Shown here piece after piece: positions 26,639 to 40,729 of a stretch of DNA of 64,000 bases. The notes under the pieces are model-generated. The model saw nothing but the letters and a program-made list of their open reading frames with translations. It did not search any database and was not told the DNA's origin. Source of the DNA: Pseudoclavibacter chungangensis (GTDB lineage Bacteria > Actinomycetota > Actinomycetes > Actinomycetales > Microbacteriaceae); NCBI RefSeq assembly GCF_013410545.1, contig NZ_JACCFV010000001.1:2356001-2420000 (forward strand), given 5' to 3'. Position numbers and translations under genes: made by a program. Every line of letters starts with the position of its first letter. Position 1 is the stretch's first letter.

Positions 26639-27038
26639 TGCATAAACCCCAGCCAACCCCCGAAAGAGCCAACCAGGAAACACTACTCACCATCCCGAAG
26701 GACAGCAGAGCTGATCTGACCAACAGACCATCATTACTGACAATCAATCAATCCAAAAGGAATCATGACACCCCAAAAACGGGACGCCACGAGGTAAAAT
26801 TTGGCATTTGACAATGTGCACGCTGTTGAGTTCTCAAGGATCGGACGCTCCCAGCTCACCGACTCACGCCGGATCAACAGGGGCAGCCCCGCCGCCTCGC
26901 TCGCTGCCTGTTCGGCTCGCTCCTGAGGGGCGGCGCTTCGTGGTGGGCGACGAGTGATCGTCGCTCAGCCGTGAAGCTCGATGTCGTCCTGCGGGCGTCT
27001 CGCCGGGGCGTTTCGCTCCTGCGGGGCAACGAAGGAAT
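26639..27038 (-). other. Leader of rRNA operon 1
   Basis: Transcribed leader between promoter and 16S, about 400 nt and without a gene. The part below 26888 is shared with operon 2 and includes the TTGAGAACT element (26829-26837) and the 5' arm of the pre-16S stem (26805-26813). Above 26888 the two leaders differ completely. The remaining stretch to 27303, upstream of the promoter, holds no recognisable gene. Confidence 0.65.
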
Positions 27039-27067
27039 ACATTACGCGTGAACGGGTGGTCGCGCAA
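27039..27067 (-). promoter_or_regulatory. Core promoter of rRNA operon 1
   Basis: Minus strand: -35 TTGCGC (27062-27067), 17-base spacer, -10 TAATGT (27039-27044). The start region TTCGTTGCC downstream is shared with the operon 2 promoter even though surrounding sequence differs, which supports both. Confidence 0.75.
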
Positions 27068-27303
27068 GTGGCCATGTTTCCCGGGCGTGTCGGGGCTGTC
27101 GGGGCTGTCGGCGTGGGCGGTCCTGGTCGGTTCGTCCGCCCGTCCGCGCCGACGAGGCACCGATCGGCGGCCGGCCGTTCGCCGCATCGGTTGCCTCGGC
27201 TGCCTCGGCTGCACCGCCTGCCGGTCGGAGCGATCGGGCGACGACACCCGGCCGTGTCATCGCCGGCCCGGGACGATGGACGCCGCAGCCGCCCGACGGC
27301 ACC

Positions 27304-28090
27304 TCAACCCGCGGGGCCGAGCTCGGTGACGTTGAGGATCTCGAAGCGGGAGCCGACCGGGAAGTTGACGGCACCCTGCAGGTCGAGGTCGGCCTGGCCG
27401 AGGATCTTGCCGTCGGTCCGGAGCTGTTCGAGATCGATGAGCAGCAGACCGAGGGTCGGCACGATCTTCTCGCGCCAGACGAACAGCACGAGGCCCTCAC
27501 GGATCCGGTAGCTCGAGCAGGCGTCGGTGTCGGCGAGCCCGTGCTCCACCCCGGCGCGACAGTGCCACGTGTAGCGCGGGGCCGAGGGAGATGTGCTCGT
27601 ACGCCTCGGTCGGTGAGTAGCGGTAGAGGTTGCGCATGCCCACGAGCTCGTCGGTGGGCGCATGCAGTTGGCCGTCGGTGCCGTCGATGCGACCGTGCTC
27701 CACGTCCGCCGCCACGAACGTCGGTTCCTCACCGCGGCGGACCCGCTCGAGGGCACTGATCGTCGCGTCCTGGGGCCGCGGAAGGCGGGCGAGCACGCGT
27801 GTGGCCGCGCCGGAGTCGAGATCGACGACGAGCGTCGTCGACGTGGGCGGCCGGGTGCCGGTGAGTCCGTCGATCAGGACGAGGCCGGAACGGATGCTCG
27901 TGATGCGTGCGGTGACCTCCTCGTCGTCGATCGTTGCCGTGTCACCGGCGAACGAGATCGTGAGCGGACCGGACGGGAAGGTCAGGTGCAACGTCCGGCC
28001 GTCGAGTTCGGTGCTCGGCCGGAGCGTGTCGGAGCCGTGTGCGAAGCCCTCCCCCAGGTCTCCCACCGAGATGAACGCTGCGTCGGTCAT
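27304..28090 (-). pseudogene. moaF-like gene with a one-base frameshift
   Basis: Two overlapping reading frames together give a complete MoaF-family protein of about 261 residues. The N-terminal part starts at 28090 (ATG after GAGGAG), contains LTFPSGPLTISFAGD, and ends its valid frame near SLGPALHV. The remaining part resumes in another frame with YTWHCRAGVEHGLADTDACS, FVWREKIVPTLGLLLIDLEQ and NFPVGSRFEILNVTE, the strong MoaF C-terminal pattern. The break is an extra base in a CCCCGCGC stretch near 27570-27580. It is either a real inactivating indel or a sequencing error. MoaF proteins have an uncertain, calycin-like role. It is divergent from the broken amidohydrolase. Confidence 0.75.
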
Positions 28091-28434
28091 GTGCTGCTCC
28101 TCGTGTCGCCGCTCGTGCGCCCGCCGTCGTGACGCGGCATCAGACTACGAACCACGCCGCCACCTGAGTTGACTCTGCGCGCACCGTGCCTGTCGATCCC
28201 GGCGAGCGGCTCGTCGTGCGGCGGCGACGCGATCCCGCGACGACAAGCGATACCGGATTCGTATGCCCTCGGTCCAGGGCCGTGCGCGCACGACCAAGAA
28301 CACGGCGATCGGCCGAGGGTACGTTTCTCGGCAATCGAGCGAGGGGGGTCGACCGTGCGGCAGTGAGGCCGCGACCGGAACACCGCGCCAGCGACACCGT
28401 GCCACGGATGCCGCACCGCCGAGGGGAGAGCCGC
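28091..28434. other. Divergent intergenic region
   Basis: 344 bp between the divergent moaF-like gene and the amidohydrolase. It must hold promoters for both, but I see no convincing -35/-10 pair or operator, only a lone TTGACT near 28169. A ribosome site (GAGGGGAG) precedes the amidohydrolase start. Confidence 0.4.
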
Positions 28435-30060
28435 ATGCAGGAGACCACCGTCGTCGTCGGCGAGATCGAGACACTCGATCCCGCCGTCGGACGAACGAAC
28501 GCGATGCTGATCGAGGGGGGTGTCGTGATCGCGCACGGCGAGGACGCACTCACCCACACCGCCGACCGGCGGGTCGAATCGGACGGCACGGTCGTCCCGG
28601 GACTCGTCGACGCCCACAACCACTTCGCCCTCGCGGGGCAGGTCGATCTGTTCGAGTTCGAGCAGCCGCCGACCGCGAGCCTCGACGAGCTGCTCGCCGC
28701 ACTCCGTGACCATGCGGCGACGCGTCCCGCCGACGCGTGGATCGTGGGCGGCTCGTGGGGATCCGGGCTCCTCGGCGAACTCTCGACGCTGCAGACGCTC
28801 GCGCGGCTGGACGATGCCGTCGGAGGTCGCCCCGCCATGCTCCGCGACGACAGCAAGCACAATCGCTGGGCGAGTTCCGAGGCCCTTCGACGGGCCGGGA
28901 TCACCTCGACGAGCGCGGACCCGCCGGGCGGGGAGGTCCTGCGCACGGACGGACGACCGAACGGGGTGCTCCTCGAGGCGGCGGGCATCGCGGTCGAGCA
29001 CGCACTCGAGCACGATGAACCGGCATCCGCCGAGCGACTCGCGGGGTCCGCGGAGCGCGCGATCGAGATGCTCCACGCACACGGCATAACCGCCTTCCAG
29101 GACGCGGCCTCCTCGCTGCAGCTCCTTCACGCGCTGAAGGCCCTCGACGACGCCGGGCGCCTCCGGGCCTGGGTCGTCACGAGCATGCTCGCGAACGACT
29201 TCATCTTCGGCTCCGCCCCGCTCGGTGAGGGCATCATCGTCGACCGGGAGGTGACGGCCTCGCGCCACCACCGGCCCGACTTCATCAAGATCTTCCTCGA
29301 CGGTGTCCCGCCGTCGCGCACCGGCGCGTTCCTCGAGCCCTATCTGCCGGACGCGTGCGGCCACGTGACGTCGGGCGAACCGACGATGAGCGCCGACGAG
29401 CTGCTCGGTTGGATGCGCTCCGCGGCGGAGCGCGGCATCGGCGCGAAGGTGCACTGCACGGGCGACAGATCCGTCCGCATGGTGCTCGACGCGGCCGAGG
29501 AACTCGTCGCGAGCGGCCTCCGTGCGCCGTGGCACGTCGCACACGGCCAGTTCGTCGCGGACGACGACATCCCGCGCTTCGCCGAGCTGGGCGTCGTGGC
29601 GGAGATCTCCCCCGCGCTGTGGTTCCCGGGCGTCATCCCCGACGCGATCGCGACCGTTCTGCCGGCCGACCGCGCCGGCAGGATGCAGCCGAACCGCTCG
29701 TTGCTCGACGCGGGTGCGACCCTCATCGGCGGCTCGGACTGGCCCGTGGCCGTGACCCCGAACCTGTGGTAGGCCGTCGCCGGACTCGTGACCCGCGAGG
29801 ACCCGTCGGGCACCTTCCCCGGGGCCCTGTGGCCCGAGCAGGCGATCACCGTCGACGAGGCGATCCGCGCCTACACGGTCGACGCCGCCAGGGCACTCGG
29901 CCTCGAGGACGTCGCCGGGTCGCTCGCCGTGGGCCGCTCGGCCGACTTCGTGGAGCTCGACGACGATCCGTGGGCCGTCCGGCCGCACGACATCGCCACG
30001 ATCCAGCCCGTCGCCACGTGGTTCGCGGGCGAACGCGTCTACCGGAAGGCAACATCATGA
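28435..30060 (+). pseudogene. YtcJ-like amidohydrolase interrupted by an in-frame TAG
   Basis: Would encode a 541-residue metal-dependent hydrolase of the amidohydrolase superfamily. Metal ligands typical of the family are visible: DAHNHF, a candidate carboxylated lysine in FIKIFLDG, HCTGD, HVAHGQ and GGSDWP. The codon at 29770-29772 (codon 446) is TAG, just after VTPNLW. Family members commonly have Trp-Glu here, so GAG to TAG is likely. The same frame continues for 95 codons with the expected end (LGLEDVAGSLAVGRSADFVELD). A truncated protein would lose part of the C-terminal beta domain. The ATG at 28435 has GAGGGGAG upstream. Its final stop overlaps the MFS start. Substrate unknown; sequencing error is possible. 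Confidence 0.75.
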
Positions 30061-31262
30061 CCACACTCACCACCGACGCCGGGACGACCCGGCGCATCTA
30101 CCTCGTCACGGGCGTGTTCTCAGCCGTCCTCTACACCGTCCTGCTCGTGGCACCGGCCATCGCGGGCCCACTCATCGAGAAGTTCACGCTGGAGCCCGCC
30201 CAGACCGGGCTCCTGTTCTCCCTCGAACTCGGCGCCTTCAGCCTCGCGACCGTCCCCGCGTACCTCTGGCTCACCCGCGTGCCGCTCACATGGGCGGTCG
30301 GTGTCTGCACGGTCGTCGTCGCACTCGGGCACCTCACATCCGGCTTCGTGACCGACTTCGGCGTGCTGCTCGTGGTGCGCGTCATCACCTCGCTCGCGGC
30401 GGGGTCCATCACGGTCGTCCTGCTCGCGCTCGGGCCACGGACGCGGAACCCGGGACGCGCGTTCGGCATCTTCGTCGTCGCCCAGCTCGCGATGGGGGCG
30501 CTCATCCTCGCGCTGTTCCCCATCGTGTTCCTCGGCGCCGGTGTCTCCGCCATCTACTGGACGCTCGCCGGCCTCACCGTGCTCTGTCTGCCCGTCGTTC
30601 CGTTGCTCCGGGGCCTCGACGTCGCGACACCGATCGCGGCACGCCGTGACGACGCTCGAGCGAGCATCGTCCCCTTCGCGGCCGGTCTCGGCGCGATCCT
30701 GCTCTTCTACGTCGCGCTGAGCGGCATCTGGTCGTTCATGGGCCAGATCTCCGCGGACGCCGAGAACGACCCCGGTGCGACGAGTTTCGTCCTCGCGATC
30801 GCGATCGCGACCGCGGCCGGCATCCTCTCGGCGCTCCTCGCCACGGCGCTCGGCGAGAGCCCCCGACGGGGCCTGTACCTCGTCATCGGCCTCGGCGGGA
30901 TGATCGTCTCCGTGCTCCTCCTGCTCGGGATGCCCGGGCTCGTGCAGTTCACGATCTCGGCACTGCTCTTCAAGTTCATGTGGACGTTCGTGCTGCCGTA
31001 TCTCCTGTCGGCCGTCGCGGCCCTCGGGGGCGGCCCGCAGACGATGAACACGGTGAACCTCATGATCGGTGGCGGCTTCGCGATCGGCCCGCTCCTCGCG
31101 GGGTCGCTCGTCCAGTCGACCGGTGGCTTCTCCGCGATGATCTGGGTCTCCGCCGTGGCACTCGTCCTCGCCCTGGGACTCACCCTCATGCTCACCGGCG
31201 GCCGCCTCGTCGACCGGACCGCGCTCCGCACGCCGGAGGCAACGGGCAAACGACCTCGCTGA
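30057..31262 (+). CDS. MFS transporter
   Basis: Protein of 401 residues with about 12 hydrophobic helices, for example VTGVFSAVLYTVLLVAPAIA at TM1 and ILLFYVALSGIWSFMG in the second half. The central loop is polar (GLDVATPIAARRDDA). It belongs to the major facilitator superfamily; direction and substrate cannot be told. The ATG overlaps the stop of the amidohydrolase by 4 bp (ATGA), so the two were once translated together. Its stop is 45 bp before the operon 2 terminator hairpin, which could also end this transcript. Unlike its two neighbours it is intact. Confidence 0.85.
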   Translation: MTTLTTDAGTTRRIYLVTGVFSAVLYTVLLVAPAIAGPLIEKFTLEPAQTGLLFSLELGAFSLATVPAYLWLTRVPLTWAVGVCTVVVALGHLTSGFVTDFGVLLVVRVITSLAAGSITVVLLALGPRTRNPGRAFGIFVVAQLAMGALILALFPIVFLGAGVSAIYWTLAGLTVLCLPVVPLLRGLDVATPIAARRDDARASIVPFAAGLGAILLFYVALSGIWSFMGQISADAENDPGATSFVLAIAIATAAGILSALLATALGESPRRGLYLVIGLGGMIVSVLLLLGMPGLVQFTISALLFKFMWTFVLPYLLSAVAALGGGPQTMNTVNLMIGGGFAIGPLLAGSLVQSTGGFSAMIWVSAVALVLALGLTLMLTGGRLVDRTALRTPEATGKRPR

Positions 31263-31307
31263 GGACGCTGCCCGGCAGCAACGCGCATCGAAATGGTCCG
31301 GAAATGC

Positions 31308-31340
31308 CGAAGGCCCACCCCGTGTCGGGGTGGGCCTTCG
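31308..31340 (-). terminator. Terminator of rRNA operon 2
   Basis: Same 15-bp hairpin as in operon 1. Here it faces the end of the plus-strand MFS gene at 31262, so it can serve both transcripts. Confidence 0.8.
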
Positions 31341-31350
31341 AAAAGAAGTC

Positions 31351-31467
31351 CGGCGGTGACCTACTCTCCCACAGGGTCCCCCCTGCAGTACCATCGGCGC
31401 TGAGCGTCTTAGCTTCCGGGTTCGGAATGTGACCGGGCGTTTCCCGCTCGCTATGGCCGCCGAAACA
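31351..31467 (-). rRNA. rrf: 5S ribosomal RNA, operon 2
   Basis: Identical to the operon 1 copy, about 117 nt, ending at the hairpin terminator. Ends are approximate. Confidence 0.93.
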
Positions 31468-31604
31468 CTATGGATAGTGAATCGATACAGACCACACGCG
31501 CTGCGTGTGGCGGTTCCGTCCGTCTATCGGGAACCACAAAGTGGACGCGAGCACTCGTCAAGAGTCTCAGTGTTACGTGCACCCCACCACGAATGATGGG
31601 TGTT

Positions 31605-36638
<5,034 letters not shown>

Positions 36639-37050
36639 TGCATAAACCCCAGCCAACCCCCGAAAGAGCCAACCAGGAAACACTACTCACCATCCCGAAG
36701 GACAGCAGAGCTGATCTGACCAACAGACCATCATTACTGACAATCAATCAATCCAAAAGGAATCATGACACCCCAAAAACGGGACGCCACGAGGTAAAAT
36801 TTGGCATTTGACAATGTGCACGCTGTTGAGTTCTCAAGGATCGGACGCTCCCAGCTCACCGACTCACGCCGGATCATCAGGGGCAGCCTGGAGACATCCC
36901 GTCTCGTTCCGAACGTCGACCGTTCGTCTCGAGCCGGTTGGCTCCGTGGGCTTCGAGGTGCTTCGAGCGTCGAACGCCCTACTTCTTTCGAAGCCGGCCG
37001 GGCGGGCCGGAGCGTTTCCGCTCCGTGTGCCTGCCGGGCAACGAGTGATT
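36639..37050 (-). other. Leader of rRNA operon 2
   Basis: About 410 nt of transcribed leader. It is identical to operon 1 up to 36888 and then unrelated. No gene is visible. Beyond the promoter, 37080-37323 holds no clear gene before the ABC exporter ends at 37324. Confidence 0.6.
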
Positions 37051-37079
37051 ACTCTACGCAGATGCGCCGAGGCCCGCAA
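37051..37079 (-). promoter_or_regulatory. Core promoter of rRNA operon 2
   Basis: Minus strand: -35 TTGCGG (37074-37079), 17-base spacer, -10 TAGAGT (37051-37056). It aligns with the operon 1 promoter in -35, spacing, -10 and the downstream TCGTTGCC. Confidence 0.78.
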
Positions 37080-37323
37080 GCCGGAGAACGAAACAAGGCC
37101 GCGTGGCCAGTGTTCATGCGGGTTCATCGATGTGGGCCCGGGCGTGTCGACGGACGCTCGGAGCACGCCAGAACGATGCCGGGAGAGCGATGCGGCCGAT
37201 TCCTGCAGCGGCACGGTCCGTGCGCGCGACGTCCCCGGGTGTCCGCATGCCCGCACGACGATCGCCGCGACGTCGGCGTCGCTGTCGGCGACGAGCCCGT
37301 CGGTGCACGGTGTCGCCGGACGG

Positions 37324-39291
37324 TCACTCGCGGGTCGCGCGTCCCTCGTCCGCCGTCGCGCCGGGCTGCGTCCGTTCGGCACGCGTCGGCTCGCGACCCG
37401 CGACCGGGTCCTCGACGTGGTCGGCTTCCTCGCCGTCGACGGCGAGCTCCTGTTCGACGTGCTGTTCGGCGTGCAGGGTCGCGTAGAGGCCACCCCGCTC
37501 GATCAGTTCCTCGTGCGTCCCCGACTCGACGATCCGGCCGCGATCGAGGACGTGGATCGTGTCGGCGTGCCGCACGGTCGAGAGTCGGTGGGCGATCGAG
37601 AGCACGGTCCGGCCGTGCGATGCCGCGTCGAGTGCTCGCTGGACGTGCCGCTCCGAGAGGGTGTCGAGTGCGCTCGTCGCCTCGTCGAGCACCAGCACCG
37701 CCGGGTCCTTCAACAGGACGCGCGCGATCGCGATGCGCTGCTTCTCGCCGCCCGAGAGCCGATAGCCCCGTTCCCCGACGATCGTCGCGTAGCCCTCCGG
37801 GAAGGACGCGATCGTCTCGTGGATGTTCGCGCGCCGGCACACGGCCTCGAGTTCGGCGTCGCTCGCCCCGGGCTTCGCGTACCGCAGGTTGTCGGCGATG
37901 GAGGCGTGGAACAGGTACGACTCCTGGCTGACCGTCCCGACCGCGTCCACGAGCGAGTCGTGCCGGATCTCCCGGACGTCGTCGCCGGCGAAGCGCACGG
38001 CGCCGCCCGACACCTCGTACAGGCGTGCGGCGAGATACGCGATCGTCGTCTTCCCCGCCCCCGACGGCCCCACGAACGCGACGTACTGCCCCGGCTCGAC
38101 GTGGAACGACACACGATCGAGGGTCGGCACCGCGTCGTCCTCGGCATCAGGATACCGGAACACGACCTCGTCGAACTCGACCTCGCCGAGGCGTGCGTCG
38201 TCCACCGGTCGGGCATCGGGGGCGTCACGGATCGCGGGCACGAGATCGAGGTACTCGAAGATGCGCGCGAAGAGCGCCTTCGAGGTCTGGACGTCGAGGG
38301 CCATGCGCATGAGCCCGAGCAGCGGCATCGTGAGCCGGGTCTGCACCGTCGTGAAGGCGACGATCGTTCCCGCCGTGATGGGGTTGCCGCCCGTGATGAG
38401 GTACGCCGACACGACGTACACGACGATCGGGACGAGACTGAACACGACGGACACGACCGCGAAGAATCCCTGACCGCTCATCGTCTGGCGCACCTGCAGG
38501 CCGATCTGCCTGAGGTTCGCCCCGCGGTAGCGCGCCGCCTCGGCGCGCTCCTGCCCGAACGACTTCGCGAGCAGGATGCCCGAGACCCCGAGCGCCTCCT
38601 GCGTCATCGCGGTCATGTCGGACAGCGACTCCTGCGTGGCCGTCGCGATGCGCGCACGCACCTGGCCCACGCGCCGCTGGACGAGGACGAGCAGGGGCAT
38701 GAGGACGAGTGCGACGATCGTGAGCTGCCAGCTGAGCACCGCCATCGAGACGACCGCGGCGATGACCGTCACCGTGTTGCCGACGACGCTCGTGATGAGC
38801 GACTGCAGCGTCGACGCCACACCACCCACGTCGTTCTGCAGCCGAGATTGGATGACGCCGGTCTTCGTCCGCGTGAAGAACGCGAGTTCCATGCGCTGCA
38901 GGTGCTCGAACAGGCGCACGCGCAGATCACCCATGACCGAGTTGCCGACGCGGGCCGTGAGGTAGCTCTGCCAGATGCCGAGCGCGCTCGACGCGATGAA
39001 CAGGCCTGCCATCACGAGCACGATCTTCCACAGCGCCGGCAGGTTCGGACCGCCACCGTCGACCGGGAACAGCCCCTCGTCGAACGCGCGCTGGGTGAGG
39101 AGCGGCGGGAGGACGGAGATGCCCGCGGTGACGAGCACGAGTGCGATCGCGACGGCGATGAGGGCGCGATAGGGCCGGAAGAGCCCACCGATGCGCCGCC
39201 AGAGCCCGCGGATGCGCGGTGCATCGGCATTCGCCTGTCGCTGCGCGCGTTCGTCGCGCACCCCGACGCGCGCCCCGGGCCCGCCTCGCAT
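37324..39291 (-). CDS. ABC exporter, fused membrane and ATPase domains
   Basis: Protein of about 655 residues: an N-terminal six-helix exporter domain (LIAVAIALVLVTAGISVL, then further helices to about residue 300) followed by an ATPase. Walker A is GPSGAGKTT, the signature is LSGGEKQR, Walker B is VLVLDEATSALD, and the switch histidine is in SIAHRLS. Such half-transporters act as homodimers or heterodimers; the substrate is unknown. The C-terminal tail of about 50 residues is charged and unusual. The ATG at 39291 is chosen because the upstream frame extends into the desulfurase region. It is on the same strand as the desulfurase with a 160-bp gap. Confidence 0.9.
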   Translation of the reverse strand: MRGGPGARVGVRDERAQRQANADAPRIRGLWRRIGGLFRPYRALIAVAIALVLVTAGISVLPPLLTQRAFDEGLFPVDGGGPNLPALWKIVLVMAGLFIASSALGIWQSYLTARVGNSVMGDLRVRLFEHLQRMELAFFTRTKTGVIQSRLQNDVGGVASTLQSLITSVVGNTVTVIAAVVSMAVLSWQLTIVALVLMPLLVLVQRRVGQVRARIATATQESLSDMTAMTQEALGVSGILLAKSFGQERAEAARYRGANLRQIGLQVRQTMSGQGFFAVVSVVFSLVPIVVYVVSAYLITGGNPITAGTIVAFTTVQTRLTMPLLGLMRMALDVQTSKALFARIFEYLDLVPAIRDAPDARPVDDARLGEVEFDEVVFRYPDAEDDAVPTLDRVSFHVEPGQYVAFVGPSGAGKTTIAYLAARLYEVSGGAVRFAGDDVREIRHDSLVDAVGTVSQESYLFHASIADNLRYAKPGASDAELEAVCRRANIHETIASFPEGYATIVGERGYRLSGGEKQRIAIARVLLKDPAVLVLDEATSALDTLSERHVQRALDAASHGRTVLSIAHRLSTVRHADTIHVLDRGRIVESGTHEELIERGGLYATLHAEQHVEQELAVDGEEADHVEDPVAGREPTRAERTQPGATADEGRATRE

Positions 39292-39340
39292 CGTCACGCC
39301 GCCAACAGTAGTTGTGCGGGGGATCCTGTTCCTGGCCGTC

Positions 39341-39376
39341 CGAGATCGCCGGTGCCGCCGAGATCGCCGGTGCCGC
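39341..39376. repeat. 18-bp tandem duplication
   Basis: Two perfect copies of CGAGATCGCCGGTGCCGC, at 39341-39358 and 39359-39376, in the gap between the ABC exporter and the desulfurase. It may be a replication slippage product. Confidence 0.8.
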
Positions 39377-39452
39377 CGAGACCCTCCGCCCGGTCGCCCG
39401 TCGCGGCACCGCGCGGACACGCGATCCCCGCACGCCGGGCGACGCGGAACGC

Positions 39453-40643
39453 TCAGGCGGAGTACCCCGTGGCGCGCGCTCGCTCGACGGCGTCCGGCAG
39501 CACGGCGAGCAGGCGATCGACGTCGGCCCTCGTCGAGCCCGCCCCGAGCGTGAACCGCAGTGCCCCGAGGGACGTTCGCTCGTCGAGTCCCATCGCGCGA
39601 AGGACGTGGGACGGCTCCGCGACCCCGGCCTGGCACGCGGAGCCCGTCGACACCGAGACGCCCGCGAGGTCGAGCAGGAACAGGAGCGAATCGCCCTGGC
39701 ACCCGTCGAACGTGAAGTGCGCGTTCGCATCGACCCGCGCGGGCACGATCGTGCCCGCGTCGTCGAACGTGGCGCCGGGCTCGGGCCCGCGGAGGACGGC
39801 TCCCATCACCTCGGTGCGCACGCGCGCGACGAGCTCGTCCCGCAGCTCCCGCAGGCGGGACGACTCGGCCGCGGCCTCCCGGACGCTCGCGTCGACCGCC
39901 GCGGCGAACGCCGCCGCGGACGCGACGTCCTGCGTACCCGAACGGAGCCCACGCTGTTGACCGCCACCGTGCACGAGCGCCTCGAGGGACGCGGTCCGCG
40001 ACACCGCGAGCGCGCCGATGCCGACGGGCCCGCCGATCTTGTGCGCCGAGACGCTCACGGCGGCGACACCCGTGTCCCGCAGCGACACGGGCACGTGACC
40101 GAACGCCGACACCGCGTCGAGATGCAGCGGCACGCCCGCGTCCGCCGCGAGCGCGGCGAGGCCCCGCACGGGCTGGACCGCACCGACCTCGTTGTTCACG
40201 ACGAGCACGGACGCGACCGCCGCGAGCCCGTCGGCGAGCGCGGCCTCGAACTCGTCGAGGCGCACCCGCCCCTCGCCGTCGAGCCCGACGCTCCGGGCAC
40301 GGGCACCCGCGTGCTCGACGAGCCACTCGACCGTGTCGAGCGTCGCGTGGTGCTCCCCCGCACTCGTCACGACGGCGGGCCGCGCACCGCGTGCCGCCCA
40401 GTAGGCACCCTTGATCGCGAGGTTGATCGATTCGGTACCGCCCGAGGTCCACACGACCTCGATCGGATCGCAGTCGAGTGCCTCGGCGACCCGCTCCCGC
40501 GCGTTCTCGAGCACGCGTTTCGCGGCCTGACCGTGCCCGTGGATCGACGCCGGATTCCCGACGAGGGCGAGCGCGTCGAGGTAGGCGGCGCGGGCCTCGG
40601 GACGCATGGGCGTCGTCGCCGCATGATCGAGGTAGACGGTCAC
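39453..40643 (-). CDS. Cysteine desulfurase, NifS/IscS type
   Basis: PLP enzyme of 396 residues that takes sulfur from cysteine for Fe-S clusters and tRNA thiolation. The N-terminus is VYLDHAATTPMRPEA. The PLP lysine is in VSAHKIGGPVG, and the sulfur-carrying cysteine is in STGSACQAGV. The start is GTG at 40643, with the strong ribosome site GGGGGAGG seven bases upstream. Longer in-frame starts exist but are less likely. It is divergent from glgX over about 86 bp. MnmA needs such a sulfur donor. A selenocysteine lyase is a less likely alternative. Confidence 0.93.
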   Translation of the reverse strand: MTVYLDHAATTPMRPEARAAYLDALALVGNPASIHGHGQAAKRVLENARERVAEALDCDPIEVVWTSGGTESINLAIKGAYWAARGARPAVVTSAGEHHATLDTVEWLVEHAGARARSVGLDGEGRVRLDEFEAALADGLAAVASVLVVNNEVGAVQPVRGLAALAADAGVPLHLDAVSAFGHVPVSLRDTGVAAVSVSAHKIGGPVGIGALAVSRTASLEALVHGGGQQRGLRSGTQDVASAAAFAAAVDASVREAAAESSRLRELRDELVARVRTEVMGAVLRGPEPGATFDDAGTIVPARVDANAHFTFDGCQGDSLLFLLDLAGVSVSTGSACQAGVAEPSHVLRAMGLDERTSLGALRFTLGAGSTRADVDRLLAVLPDAVERARATGYSA

Positions 40644-40729
40644 GTCGGCACCTCCCCCGGGATGGTCGTAGACTCTCGGGCGGCCCGTCCCAGGACGGGT
40701 GCCCCTGGCCGCCGACAACCCTACGCCGC

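Noticed and set aside
26889..31298. Insertion sequence or prophage between the rRNA operons
   Set aside because: No transposase, integrase or terminal inverted repeats are visible; the genes are catabolic and transport types.
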